A stretch of 64,000 nt of DNA, from positions 2,170,001-2,234,000 of the forward strand of contig NZ_FVZN01000014.1 of assembly GCF_900168685.1 (NCBI RefSeq), in the 5' to 3' direction. The position numbers were made by a program, and so were the translations under genes. Below the pieces are notes generated by a model that was not told where the DNA came from, made no database searches, and was given only the letters and a program-made list of their open reading frames with translations. Source of the stretch: Solibacillus isronensis. Its GTDB lineage: Bacteria > Bacillota > Bacilli > Bacillales_A > Planococcaceae. Below, piece after piece: positions 35,876 through 45,181 of this stretch. The stretch's first letter is position 1; every line of letters begins with the position of its first letter.

Positions 35876-36256
35876 ATGGCTATATTGTTACGACTTGCCA
35901 TCATCCTTCTCATCATTTACATATTTTATAGAGGGGTACGCTACTTAATCGACCCAAAGCGTAAATTGGATGAGGCCTATGAAAATGGACAATATTATTT
36001 TTATGATGATGTGAAAAACATTCGGAAAAACTTTTTCATTTCGTATAAGGGAGCATTATTTGAAGGAGAAAAGTATTTAGGTACGACTGACAATACATTT
36101 GAAGTCGTAAGTATTTTCGTCTTTGTCCATGATGCGATGAAACTTCAAGGGTTTACGAAAGAAGATTTTTTGTATTTGGAAAATGAGATTCTCATGAATT
36201 ATCCAAACGCCTCGATTAATTGGAAAAATCCGATTGAACAACTGATGAAAGATTAA
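35876..36256 (+). CDS. ysdB: YsdB family protein
   Basis: A 126-residue protein with one N-terminal membrane helix (MAILLRLAIILLIIYIFYRG) and a soluble C-terminal part (LDEAYENGQYYFYDDVKNIR). It matches B. subtilis YsdB (~130 residues), a sigma-W pathway protein involved in control of RsiW proteolysis. AAGGAGG lies eight bases before ATG 35876; the longer frame to 35813 would include that site. Confidence 0.85.
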   Translation: MAILLRLAIILLIIYIFYRGVRYLIDPKRKLDEAYENGQYYFYDDVKNIRKNFFISYKGALFEGEKYLGTTDNTFEVVSIFVFVHDAMKLQGFTKEDFLYLENEILMNYPNASINWKNPIEQLMKD

Positions 36257-36265
36257 CTGGAGATA

Positions 36266-36297
36266 GCGAACCTCATGATTGTGAGGTTCGCTTTTTT
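36266..36297 (+). terminator. Terminator after ysdB
   Basis: GCGAACCTCA/TGAGGTTCGC stem with a 6-base loop, followed by six Ts. Confidence 0.92.
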
Positions 36298-36344
36298 GAA
36301 ACTTTTTTCTCCTATTCCCGTATAAATGGATGAGGTGAAATATT

Positions 36345-37022
36345 ATGGAAGTATATATTAAAAAAGCAGGTTACATACCAAATAAATCAAGCGTCGAACA
36401 AATTGAATTTTCGATGCAACCTGGTACAATCATTGGTTTAATCGGTGGAAACGGCGCAGGAAAAAGTACTACAATTCAATCAATGCTCGGTGTTATTCCC
36501 TATTTTGAAGGGACAATCACTATACCCTCCTACGGTTATGTTCCAGAACGTCCATTATTATATGAGCATTTCACACTGCGCGAGCATCTTCAATTTTTAA
36601 TTGATGAATATAACGACAAAACACTTTGGGATAAAGCAAAGCAGTTACTTACACTTTTTCAAATTGACCAGCGACTGGATGATTTGCCGATATATTTTTC
36701 TAAAGGGATGCAACAAAAAGTGATGCTTGTGTTGGCTTTTTTAATCGAACGACCACTCTACATATTGGATGAACCATTCATGGGTCTAGATCCTCGAGCT
36801 ATGCGGGAACTGCTCGTTTTAATTGATGAACGAAAACAGCAAGGTGCAACCTTTTTACTTTGCACACACCAATTAGAGATGGCTGAAATGCTTTGTGACC
36901 ATTACATTCTCCTTCATGAAGGAAATATTCAAGCTAAGGGTACCTTGCATGAGCTTCAACAATTGATCGGACAACCTATTTCTTTACTGGATATCTTTTA
37001 TGAATTGCAAGGCAGGTTATAA
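36345..37022 (+). CDS. ABC transporter ATP-binding protein (EcsA-like)
   Basis: A 225-residue ATPase with Walker A GGNGAGKST, a degenerate signature (YFSKGMQQKVMLVLAF), Walker B YILDEPFMGLD and switch H in CTHQLEMAE. With the next gene it resembles the EcsAB exporter, which in Bacillus affects secretion and regulated membrane proteolysis. GATGAGGTG precedes the ATG. It is cotranscribed with the permease two bases downstream. Confidence 0.88.
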   Translation: MEVYIKKAGYIPNKSSVEQIEFSMQPGTIIGLIGGNGAGKSTTIQSMLGVIPYFEGTITIPSYGYVPERPLLYEHFTLREHLQFLIDEYNDKTLWDKAKQLLTLFQIDQRLDDLPIYFSKGMQQKVMLVLAFLIERPLYILDEPFMGLDPRAMRELLVLIDERKQQGATFLLCTHQLEMAEMLCDHYILLHEGNIQAKGTLHELQQLIGQPISLLDIFYELQGRL

Positions 37023-37024
37023 CA

Positions 37025-38077
37025 ATGTTTACTAAACGTCTTTATCGCTCATATCAATTCAATTTTAAACTAATTAAATCAATTACAGATTGGACCGTTC
37101 TCCTATACCTTTTAGTGCCGAGTATCATTATCGGCTTTTTCCTATATCGCGATATTGCTGGTAATTTTCAAGTATTTGAACTTCAGCCAATTCCCTTACT
37201 CCTTCTGTTATTTGGATTAAGCTTCTTCTTAGTTAAACCATCTTTACGCCTCTTTATATATGATGCTGATCTGTTATTTTATAAACAACAGGGAAGGAAA
37301 ATTCATCATATTAAATTATGGGGTTATAGTTATTCATTCTTACTTTATAATTGTGTACTTGTAATTCTATTATTGCTCGCTTCGCCCTTTATCATATTGC
37401 CATTATGGGAAGTCCTTTTCGCTTTAAATATAATAAGCGCACTTCATATATGTATACAGTATATATGTCAAAAGTGGTTTACAAAATGGCCATTACTATT
37501 CTTAATTCATGCACTTATTATTTTTTGCCTCAGCATTTTACCATTATGGGGATTTTCCATACTGCTTCTTGCTGTTCATCTACTTTTACTAAATATTGTA
37601 CTAAGCAATCGTTACTGGACAATCGAAACACGTTGGGAATATGAAGCCTTTTACAGTTGGATGAAGCGCATTTACCAATTTAGCCTGGAAATGCGTTATT
37701 ATATGCCGGCCAAGACGAAGCAGCCGCTTATTTTACTTGCGAAAAAGAAAGTATTAAGTACACATAGGATCGATAATTTAATTTACAAAACAATCTTGAG
37801 AAAACTGAATTACTTAAAATCGCCTGTTCAACTCATTGTCATTAGCATTGGTCTTCTCTTCGTGCTCCCTATATGGGCAAAAGCAGTTGTCCTCATATTT
37901 TCTTTTGTCGGTTTAAACGTTGCCCTTAGCTCTATACTCAATGAAATTAAACAAGCGCCTTTTTTTCAATTAATGCCCGTTCAGGAAAATGAGTGGTTTC
38001 AGGCAAAGAAACGTATCAAATACCGCTTTTTTACTCCGATTGGCATTGTTATGATGCTCCTATTTTTTATTATTTAA
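37025..38077 (+). CDS. ABC transporter permease (EcsB family)
   Basis: A 350-residue permease with about seven to eight helices and an EcsB-like layout. The N-terminus is RSYQFNFKLIKSITDWTVLL, and a cytoplasmic region lies at about 85-100 (FYKQQGRKIHHIKLWGYSY). It is shorter than EcsB (~408), so it may be a paralogue rather than the orthologue. The cargo is unknown. It directly follows the ATPase gene. Confidence 0.8.
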   Translation: MFTKRLYRSYQFNFKLIKSITDWTVLLYLLVPSIIIGFFLYRDIAGNFQVFELQPIPLLLLLFGLSFFLVKPSLRLFIYDADLLFYKQQGRKIHHIKLWGYSYSFLLYNCVLVILLLLASPFIILPLWEVLFALNIISALHICIQYICQKWFTKWPLLFLIHALIIFCLSILPLWGFSILLLAVHLLLLNIVLSNRYWTIETRWEYEAFYSWMKRIYQFSLEMRYYMPAKTKQPLILLAKKKVLSTHRIDNLIYKTILRKLNYLKSPVQLIVISIGLLFVLPIWAKAVVLIFSFVGLNVALSSILNEIKQAPFFQLMPVQENEWFQAKKRIKYRFFTPIGIVMMLLFFII

Positions 38078-38083
38078 CATAGA

Positions 38084-38117
38084 AACGGATGCTGCATTTT
38101 ACTGCAGCATCCGTTTT
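38084..38117. terminator. Bidirectional terminator between the EcsB-like and AhpD-like genes
   Basis: AAAACGGATGCTGCA/TGCAGCATCCGTTTT stem with a 6-base loop. It overlaps the stop of the AhpD-like gene by two bases. Confidence 0.9.
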
Positions 38118-38706
38118 AACGATTATGTCCGTAATGGCCAGGATTTGCGACCGCCCCAATCGTACTTACCCAGCGGTTTGTATAATTGAAGAATCCGGCA
38201 ACATATGCGGCTTCCAATATTTCATGATCATTAAAGCCAGCCTCACGTAGTAAATCGACTTCTTTAGTCGTTATTTCATTTGGATACCTCGTTACCCGGT
38301 AAGCATAATCACATAAAGCACGCTGCTTTTCCGTAAGTTTTGCAGAGCGGTAATTATATGTTAATTGGTCCACCCAGCCAGGATTTTTTGTTATCCCGCG
38401 AAGGACATCACTATGTGAAGTAAGACAATAATTGCAATTATTCGTCGAAGAGACAACGAGCCCGATCATTTCCTTGTCTGCTAACGACAAATACGTTGTT
38501 TCTTCGTTGAACAAGGAATATTTGAATTCCAAAAACCCTTTATACTGCAGCGCATTCAATGGAAGAATTTTAAATAAATTATTTACAAATCCATTCTGCT
38601 CCAGCTGCTTTTCAACATGCTGATCGAAAAGTTGCTGTACATCTTCCGGTATTTCCTCTTCAATTGGCTTCTGTAAATAAGACAACTGCTCTTCGTATTT
38701 GCTCAT
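38116..38706 (-). CDS. AhpD-like peroxidase-related protein (carboxymuconolactone decarboxylase family)
   Basis: A 196-residue helical protein of the AhpD/CMD superfamily. The redox motif is NCNYCLTSHSDVLR (CxxC followed by H), and the YnjA-like C-terminus is AAYVAGFFNYTNRWV. It probably reduces peroxides or works with an alkyl-hydroperoxide or lipoyl system; no partner gene is adjacent. GGGGAG precedes the ATG. Confidence 0.85.
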   Translation of the reverse strand: MSKYEEQLSYLQKPIEEEIPEDVQQLFDQHVEKQLEQNGFVNNLFKILPLNALQYKGFLEFKYSLFNEETTYLSLADKEMIGLVVSSTNNCNYCLTSHSDVLRGITKNPGWVDQLTYNYRSAKLTEKQRALCDYAYRVTRYPNEITTKEVDLLREAGFNDHEILEAAYVAGFFNYTNRWVSTIGAVANPGHYGHNR

Positions 38707-38796
38707 TTCATAACTCCCCGCTTTTGAATTTACTGAATTTATTATAAATTACAACTATTAATCTAACAAAGGAATAATCTGCTTACCTGTATAAAA

Positions 38797-38824
38797 AAAG
38801 CATAGACAAATTTAGTCTATGCTT
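38797..38824 (-). terminator. Terminator of ysdA
   Basis: AAGCATAGAC/GTCTATGCTT stem with a 7-base loop and AAAAAA on the plus side (U run on the minus strand). Confidence 0.8.
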
Positions 38825-38834
38825 CAAAATGATA

Positions 38835-39095
38835 TTAAAATAACTGTACGAGTAAGAAAACATGAATTGCTCCAAGTAAAGGAAAGCCAAATGCAAACTT
38901 GTTGTGCTTTGTTTTATGACGGAATAAGTACATTCCTAAAACACCGCCAAGTGCCCCTCCTAGAACGCCCAATGTTAATAATGTCCGTTCAGAAATACGC
39001 CATTCCTTCTTTTTGGCACGTTCTTTATCTATGTACATATATATACATAATACGAGTGAAACAACTGCAACATATGAAAGTGCTGCTAATTCCAT
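38835..39095 (-). CDS. ysdA: DUF1294 membrane protein YsdA
   Basis: An 86-residue protein with three helices and the DUF1294 pattern: MYIDKERAKKKEWRISERTL, then GALGGVLGMYLFRHKTKHNKF. Function is unknown. AGGGGG lies ahead of ATG 39095. It follows rplT on the same strand, as in Bacillus, with a terminator at 39115-39152 between them. Confidence 0.88.
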   Translation of the reverse strand: MELAALSYVAVVSLVLCIYMYIDKERAKKKEWRISERTLLTLGVLGGALGGVLGMYLFRHKTKHNKFAFGFPLLGAIHVFLLVQLF

Positions 39096-39114
39096 CAAAA
39101 TTCCCCCTAGTCAA

Positions 39115-39152
39115 AAAAAGACTGATAAGGAGCAAATCCCTATCAGTCTTTA
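39115..39152 (-). terminator. Terminator of the infC-rpmI-rplT operon
   Basis: AAAGACTGATA/TATCAGTCTTT stem; TTTTTTTGACT follows on the minus strand. It lies about 77 bases after rplT. Confidence 0.85.
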
Positions 39153-39228
39153 TTATATCTACAACTAAATATTTTGCACTTGTCGCTTACGCTTTCGGTG
39201 CAAAAATAGTTTTTGACAAGGTCAAAAA

Positions 39229-39603
<375 letters not shown>

Positions 39604-39664
39604 CTAATTCTTTCGAATGTTTGATTGTATTTTTTGTTTTTAATAATCTTTTAAACGGTCAAGA

Positions 39665-39865
39665 TTATTTCATGTAAGTTAATAATGTACGGATACGCTT
39701 GAAATCGCCTGAAGTTGCAACTTTCGCTTTACGTAAGTGACGTTTTGCTTTAGTTGATTTGTTAGCGAATAAGTGAGAGCCATAAGCACGGTCAAATTTT
39801 AATTTACCAGTACCTGTTTTTTTGAAACGTTTCGCAGCTCCACGGTGAGTTTTCATTTTTGGCAT
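39665..39865 (-). CDS. rpmI: 50S ribosomal protein L35
   Basis: A 66-residue ribosomal protein, full length ([20 protein letters not shown]). It lies between infC (35 bases) and rplT (76 bases), each with GGAGG, in the conserved translation operon. Confidence 0.98.
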   Translation of the reverse strand: MPKMKTHRGAAKRFKKTGTGKLKFDRAYGSHLFANKSTKAKRHLRKAKVATSGDFKRIRTLLTYMK

Positions 39866-39900
39866 GTCGATTTCCTCCTAAACTTGTTTCTACATACGTA

Positions 39901-40416
39901 TTATTTCTCTGTCTTCGGTTGAAGAACTAAGAACATGCTTCGGCCTTCCATCTTCGGTTTTTGTTCAACCGTAGATACTTCAGCACAAGCTTCAGCAAAG
40001 CGATCTAGCACACGCTGACCAATTTCTTTGTGTGTGATTGCACGACCTTTAAAGCGAATTGAAGCTTTAACTTTATCTCCTTTTTCAAGGAACTTAATCG
40101 CATTACGTAATTTCGTTTGAAAATCATGTTCATCGATTGTTGGGCTCAAACGAACCTCTTTCATTACGATTACTTTAGAGTTTTTACGAATTTCACGGTC
40201 TTTCTTTTGCTGTTCAAACTTAAATTTACCATAGTCCATGATACGAGCGACTGGTGGCTTGGCTTGAGGGGCCACAAGGACAAGATCCAAGTTAGCACGA
40301 GCGGCAATTTCCAACGCTTCTGTACGCGTTTTTAGACCAAGCTGATCACCATTGTGGTCAATTAGACGAAGTTCGCGCGCGCGGATGCCTTCGTTTACAT
40401 ACATGTCTTTGCTAAT
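39901..40416 (-). CDS. infC: Translation initiation factor IF-3
   Basis: A 171-residue factor that prevents 50S joining and proofreads start-codon choice. The N-domain starts [19 protein letters not shown] and the C-domain includes [15 protein letters not shown]. No ATG, GTG or TTG fits the family N-terminus. GGAGGTGG is spaced nine bases from an ATT codon (40416-40414) giving ISKDMYVNE, as in other Bacillus-type infC genes with AUU starts. The open frame continues upstream to 40581 but that part is the leader. The AUU start is expected to permit IF-3 autocontrol. Confidence 0.93.
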   Translation of the reverse strand: MSKDMYVNEGIRARELRLIDHNGDQLGLKTRTEALEIAARANLDLVLVAPQAKPPVARIMDYGKFKFEQQKKDREIRKNSKVIVMKEVRLSPTIDEHDFQTKLRNAIKFLEKGDKVKASIRFKGRAITHKEIGQRVLDRFAEACAEVSTVEQKPKMEGRSMFLVLQPKTEK

Positions 40417-40720
40417 ATTAATCCACCTCCAAGTGTTTGTCGCGAATACATGAGTTGGTGTAAAGTATAACCCTGTCGAACGGTACACCTCTGCGTGATG
40501 TCCATATGTTCTTCTTGTCTTTACAAACAAAAAGGACGGACATTTGAGATGTCCGCCCGCTATATGTGCATACGCATTCATGCGTAAAACAATTCAACGT
40601 TTCTAATACCTGCACGTAACTTATATAAAAGCACTTGTCAGGTGAGAAGCGGGCAGCCTCTACTTTCAAACTTTTGTATTCATAACCTAAATAATCTTAA
40701 CACGAGCCCAAAATAACGTC
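40417..40720 (-). promoter_or_regulatory. L20-type leader and attenuator of infC-rpmI-rplT
   Basis: A ~300-base leader with a strong hairpin GGGCGGACATCT/AATGTCCGTCC followed by TTTTTG (about 40529-40558, minus strand), 110 bases before the infC ribosome site. This is where the Bacillota L20 leader places its regulated terminator. L20 binding was not tested against a model; the call is by position and hairpin. Confidence 0.7.
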
Positions 40721-40861
40721 AAGCATTTTTATATGATTAATTTTATTATTTCTCTTTATTTTTAAAATAAATGAAATTAATTATCATTTCCAGGTTTTAC
40801 TTGAAAAATTCGTGGTATCTAATTAGGGACCCACATTTTATCGATAGGAGGAATTTTTAAT

Positions 40862-41698
40862 ATGTTCAGACATCAGAAAGAATTACAATTTGAGGTAAAA
40901 GTTGAAAGACCAGATCCATTATTAGCGAAACAAATTCAGGAAGTTCTTGGCGGTCAGTTCGGTGAAATGAGTGTCATGATGCAATATCTGTTCCAAGGTT
41001 GGAACTGCCGTGGCGAAGAAAAATATAAAGACTTATTAATGGATATCGGTACCGAGGAAATCGGTCACGTCGAAATGCTATGTTCTTTAATTAGTCAATT
41101 ACTTGATGGTGCATCACCGGATGACCAGCAAAAAATTGCGCAAGATCCGATGATGAATTCAATTATGGGCGGCATTAATCCGCAACATTTAATTGTTAGT
41201 GGTTTAGGGGCTACTCCAAAAGACTCTAATGGTGTACCATGGAATGCCGGTTATATTGCAGCGAGTGGTAACCTGCTAGCAGACTTCCGCGCAAACTTAA
41301 ATGCAGAATCACAAGGCCGTTTACAAGTTGCGCGTTTATACCATATGACAAAAGATGAAGGTGTACGTACTGTATTCAGAAAAATGCTGGCACGCGACCG
41401 TTATCACCAATATCAATGGATGGCAGCTATTAAAGAGCTTGAAGAAAAGAAAGGCTTCGTCGTTCCTGCTTCATTCGCACCGGAAGACGAGTTGGAAGCT
41501 CAGCCGCATGCCTATGAGTTATGGAGCTTATCAGAAGGTACAGCCTCTAAAAATGGTCCGTGGGCACAAGGCACAGCACCAGACGGAACTGGGGAATTTG
41601 TATTCTTGGATAACCCGGCACCAATGGGACAAGTACCGAACCCAGCAGTACCACCAACAACTTTACACCATGATATCGATGTAGATAAAAAATTATAA
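40862..41698 (+). CDS. Manganese catalase (non-heme), paralogue 1
   Basis: A 278-residue dimanganese catalase with a four-helix ferritin-like core. Mn ligands are probably the Glu in GGQFGEMSVMMQYLF, the Glu and His in GTEEIGHVEML, the Glu in NLNAESQGRLQV and the His in ARDRYHQYQW. It splits H2O2. AGGAGG precedes the ATG. It is convergent with a second manganese catalase; the two share 42 identical residues in a row around the third ligand. Confidence 0.93.
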   Translation: MFRHQKELQFEVKVERPDPLLAKQIQEVLGGQFGEMSVMMQYLFQGWNCRGEEKYKDLLMDIGTEEIGHVEMLCSLISQLLDGASPDDQQKIAQDPMMNSIMGGINPQHLIVSGLGATPKDSNGVPWNAGYIAASGNLLADFRANLNAESQGRLQVARLYHMTKDEGVRTVFRKMLARDRYHQYQWMAAIKELEEKKGFVVPASFAPEDELEAQPHAYELWSLSEGTASKNGPWAQGTAPDGTGEFVFLDNPAPMGQVPNPAVPPTTLHHDIDVDKKL

Positions 41699-41710
41699 TC
41701 TACTATAAAA

Positions 41711-41757
41711 ACTGCCCTCGACTTGTTGTATTACCATCAGGTCGAGGACAGTTTTTT
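41711..41757. terminator. Bidirectional terminator between the two catalase genes
   Basis: AACTG-CCTCGACTTG/CAGGTCGAGG-CAGTT stem with a 12-base loop, followed by TTTTTTC on the plus strand and A-rich on the other side. Confidence 0.88.
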
Positions 41758-41760
41758 CTT

Positions 41761-42585
41761 TTACATCATATTGGGCGGTGTGTCGAATATAACTGGCGGT
41801 GCTGGCCGTAAAACAGGAGCCGGCGCAAAAGGTTGCGGGTGTTCCACATAATTAAAGACACCCTCCCCATCCATACTCGGTCCGTGTGCCCAGCGCCCGT
41901 GCGCGCTTTCATTTCCACGGGAGAAGTTAAACAATGTATAGGCTACTTCCCGTTTTTCCAGCTCTTTAGGGAAAGTGCTTGGCACAACAATATTTTCCTG
42001 AGCTTCTAATTCTTTAATCGCTGCAACCCACTGATTTTGATGCATTGTATCTCTAGCAAGCAACCACGAAAACATATCACGTACCCCTGGATCATCCGTT
42101 TCATAATACAGGCGTGCTACCTGCAGACGCCCTTGTGATTCGGCATTCAGATTCGCACGGAAATCCGCCAGTAAGTTGCCGCTTGCTGCAATATAGCCGG
42201 CATTCCAGGGCACGCCATTGGAATCCTTCGGTGCAGCCCCTAGACCACTTACGATTATATGTTGCGGGTTACTGCCCCCTAAAATTGCTGCTATCAGCGG
42301 GTCCTTTGCAGCCTCATCTAATATTATCGGTTCTACCCCATCCAGCAATCTCGCGATCATTGTTGAAATCATTTCTATATGAGCAAGCTCTTCCGTGCCC
42401 GTATCCATCAGTAAGTCACGGTATTTTTCATTGCCTCTCGTATTCCAGCCCTGGAATAAATATTGAAGTGCTACAGACATTTCCCCAAATTGCCCTCCGA
42501 GAATTTCTTGCATTTTACGGGCCATAACCGGATCCGGTTTACACGGCTTGGCTTCATACTGCAGTTCCTTTATATGATAAAACAT
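41761..42585 (-). CDS. Manganese catalase (non-heme), paralogue 2
   Basis: A 274-residue dimanganese catalase with the same ligand set: GGQFGEMSVALQYLF, GTEELAHIEMI, NLNAESQGRLQV, ARDTMHQNQW. The C-terminus is Pro-rich (PFAPAPVLRPAPPVIFD). Third codon positions are visibly richer in G and C than in paralogue 1 over the same peptide, which suggests separate histories rather than recent tandem duplication. AAAGGAG precedes the ATG. Confidence 0.93.
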   Translation of the reverse strand: MFYHIKELQYEAKPCKPDPVMARKMQEILGGQFGEMSVALQYLFQGWNTRGNEKYRDLLMDTGTEELAHIEMISTMIARLLDGVEPIILDEAAKDPLIAAILGGSNPQHIIVSGLGAAPKDSNGVPWNAGYIAASGNLLADFRANLNAESQGRLQVARLYYETDDPGVRDMFSWLLARDTMHQNQWVAAIKELEAQENIVVPSTFPKELEKREVAYTLFNFSRGNESAHGRWAHGPSMDGEGVFNYVEHPQPFAPAPVLRPAPPVIFDTPPNMM

Positions 42586-42676
42586 TTATTCACTCCTTTT
42601 ATATTTCCTACTATATGCATTTACCTAAAAAGTGCTTTTAAAAATATAAAATTCGTAGCTTGCAATTTAAAAACTA

Positions 42677-42713
42677 AAAAGGCGGCCTACAAAATGAGGG
42701 CCGCCTTCTTTTT
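42677..42713 (-). terminator. Terminator of thrS
   Basis: AAGGCGGCC/GGCCGCCTT stem with an A-rich loop, two bases after the thrS stop, with AAAA on the plus-strand side (minus-strand U run). Confidence 0.88.
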
Positions 42714-42714
42714 A

Positions 42715-44646
42715 TTATTTCTTCACTTCTGCTGTAATATCTGCAAGGAACTGTTCAAAGCTGATTGTTTCTGAATCCTTTGAACCGTAACGTCGGATAT
42801 TCACCGCATTTTCTGCTACTTCTTTATCTCCAAGTACAAGCATGTACGGAATTTTTTGCATTTGTGCTTCACGGATTTTGTAACCTAATTTTTCTTCACG
42901 GTCATCCATTTCCACACGGATACCAGCTGCTGCTAATTTTTCTTGTACTTCGCGTGCGTAATCATAGTGCACTGCATTCGAAACAGGAATAATTGTTGCT
43001 TGAACCGGTGCCAACCATGTTGGGAATGCCCCTTTGTATTCTTCGATTAAGAATGCTACGAAACGTTCCATTGTCGATACAACACCACGGTGGATAACAA
43101 CTGGGCGTTGTGGCTGACCATCTTCTCCAATGTAAGAAAGATCAAAGCGTTGTGGCAATAAGAAGTCAAGTTGTGCAGTCGATAAAGTTTCCTCTTTACC
43201 AATTGCTGTTTTTACTTGAACGTCTAGTTTCGGACCATAGAATGCTGCTTCGTCTTCAGCGATGAAGTAGTCATATCCAAGCTCATCCATTGCTTCTTTT
43301 AACATTGCCTGTGCAGTTTCCCACATTTGATCGTCATCAAAGTATTTCTCTGTGTTGTTTGGATCGCGGTAAGAAAGACGGAATGAGAAGTCTTTCAAAT
43401 CAAAGTCTTTATATACTTCTAAAATCAGTTCAACTACTTTTTTGAATTCTGCTTTAATTTGGTCCGGACGTACGAAAATGTGCGCGTCATTTAGAGTCAT
43501 TCCGCGTACACGTTGCAGACCAGATACCGCACCACTCATTTCATAACGGTGCATTGTGCCAAGCTCCGCGATACGGATTGGTAAGTGACGGTAAGAGTGC
43601 AGACCATTTTTGAATACCATCATATGGTGAGGACAGTTCATTGGACGTAAAACAAGTGTTTCATTGTCCATTTCCATTGGAGGGAACATGCCGTCTTGAT
43701 AGTGCTCCCAGTGTCCTGATGTTTCGTATAATTTTTTCGAGCCAAGCACTGGTGTATATACGTGTTTGTAGCCTAAAGATAACTCTTTGTCTACGATGTA
43801 ACGTTCAATAGTACGGCGGATTGTTGCACCATTTGGTAACCAAAGCGGTAAACCTTGACCAACTGTTTGGCTAGTCATGAATAAATCCAATTCTTTACCG
43901 ATTTTACGGTGATCGCGTTCTTTTGCTTCTTCAAGCATTTGAAGATGGTGTTTCAACTCGTCTTTTGTGAAGAATGCAGTACCGTAAATACGTTGCAGCA
44001 TTTTGTTGTCTGAGTTACCGCGCCAGTAAGCACCAGCTAATGATAATAGTTTGAACTCTTTTAATTTACCTGTAGATGGTACGTGTACACCACGGCAAAG
44101 GTCAAAGAAATCGCCTTGGTAGTAAATTGATACTTGGTCATCTGCTGGAATTGCTTCTAGTAGTTCTAATTTATATTCGTCGCCAACTTCCTCGTAAATT
44201 TTTTGTGCTTCATCACGAGAAACGTTTTTGCGCTCGATTTCGATGTTTTCAGAAATGATTTTTTTCATTTCTTTTTCGATAGCTGGTAAATCTTCTGCAG
44301 TAATCGGTGTTGGTGAATCGATGTCATAGTAGAAGCCTGAATCGATAACTGGACCGATACCTAATTTTGCGTCCGGGTAAAGACGTTTTACTGCCTGTGC
44401 TGTTAAGTGGGCAGTAGAGTGACGAAGGATTTCTAATGCTTCGTCTGATTTATTTGTAATGATTTCGATTGCACCATCTTGCTCGATTCCAGTTTTTGCA
44501 TCGATTAATGTGCCGTTAATTTTACCTGCTAAAGTTGATTTTTTTAGACCTGGGCTGATTGAGCCTGCAACGTCCAATGTAGATGTTCCCTTGGCGAATT
44601 CCTTTATTGCGCCATCCGGGAATGTTAATTTGATCATTTCTGACAT
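42715..44646 (-). CDS. thrS: Threonine--tRNA ligase
   Basis: A 643-residue class II synthetase, normal length. It has an N-terminal TGS domain (1-62), an editing domain with [10 protein letters not shown], a catalytic core with motif 2 ([20 protein letters not shown]) and zinc-binding residues (Cys in MNCPHH), and a C-terminal anticodon-binding domain (~545-640). AAAAGGAGG precedes the ATG. A Thr T-box and a repeat element lie upstream in the leader. Confidence 0.98.
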   Translation of the reverse strand: MSEMIKLTFPDGAIKEFAKGTSTLDVAGSISPGLKKSTLAGKINGTLIDAKTGIEQDGAIEIITNKSDEALEILRHSTAHLTAQAVKRLYPDAKLGIGPVIDSGFYYDIDSPTPITAEDLPAIEKEMKKIISENIEIERKNVSRDEAQKIYEEVGDEYKLELLEAIPADDQVSIYYQGDFFDLCRGVHVPSTGKLKEFKLLSLAGAYWRGNSDNKMLQRIYGTAFFTKDELKHHLQMLEEAKERDHRKIGKELDLFMTSQTVGQGLPLWLPNGATIRRTIERYIVDKELSLGYKHVYTPVLGSKKLYETSGHWEHYQDGMFPPMEMDNETLVLRPMNCPHHMMVFKNGLHSYRHLPIRIAELGTMHRYEMSGAVSGLQRVRGMTLNDAHIFVRPDQIKAEFKKVVELILEVYKDFDLKDFSFRLSYRDPNNTEKYFDDDQMWETAQAMLKEAMDELGYDYFIAEDEAAFYGPKLDVQVKTAIGKEETLSTAQLDFLLPQRFDLSYIGEDGQPQRPVVIHRGVVSTMERFVAFLIEEYKGAFPTWLAPVQATIIPVSNAVHYDYAREVQEKLAAAGIRVEMDDREEKLGYKIREAQMQKIPYMLVLGDKEVAENAVNIRRYGSKDSETISFEQFLADITAEVKK

Positions 44647-44701
44647 GTTGTTGTCCTCCTTTTAAATATTTGAAAGTGATAAAATGCCGTCTTTAAATGC
44701 C

Positions 44702-44802
44702 GTTGATTTCCGTTTCGGTTACGCTTTCCGTGGGCACGGCTCGAGCCTGTAGTCTCTCACTCGTGCTTTTCCCGCTGGAGTCGAACCTCCACTCCAATCA
44801 AC
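44702..44802. repeat. Intergenic repeat element, copy 2 (thrS leader)
   Basis: A 101-base element bounded by GTTGATT (44702) and AATCAAC (ending 44802). It shares its first ~75 bases with copy 1 (21855-22038). The terminal base pairs differ between copies but stay complementary (GTTGCTT/AAGCAAC versus GTTGATT/AATCAAC). It lies between the T-box terminator and the thrS start codon. Confidence 0.8.
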
Positions 44803-44865
44803 TAGTTTTCCCTGCAAATATCATTTCACTACTCTTTTATAAAATTTGTTCAGCACTTTTAGGCA

Positions 44866-45105
44866 AAATAAAAAGCACCATCCCAATAAAGGGACGATGC
44901 TGTATGCTCGTGGTGCCACCCTTCTTCCTTCTTCGTTAAAACGAATCAGAAGCTCTCGGTCAGTTAACGTACTGAGAAACGATGGCGGATTGGCCCCGCC
45001 ACTGCTCCAAGGTAGTAAAGTATAACGCTTGTGCTAGGAAGCTTGCAGCCGTGTCTTCCCTCTCTAAAAGCCAGTTCGTTAAACTTGTTGTCCTTTTCAA
45101 TGCAT
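44866..45105 (-). promoter_or_regulatory. Thr T-box leader of thrS
   Basis: The T-box core GGGTGGCACCACG is at 44921-44909 on the minus strand. It is followed by the terminator GCATCGTCCC/GGGATGGTGC and TTTTTATTTT (44900-44868). An ACC codon at 45013-45011 fits as the Thr specifier in the stem I region. Uncharged tRNA-Thr would favour read-through into thrS. Confidence 0.9.
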
Positions 45106-45181
45106 TTATTGTTTATTTACGTACAAAGTATACGCTCGATTTTGCAGAAATGCAATATTGAAAAATAAAACTTTTAATATT

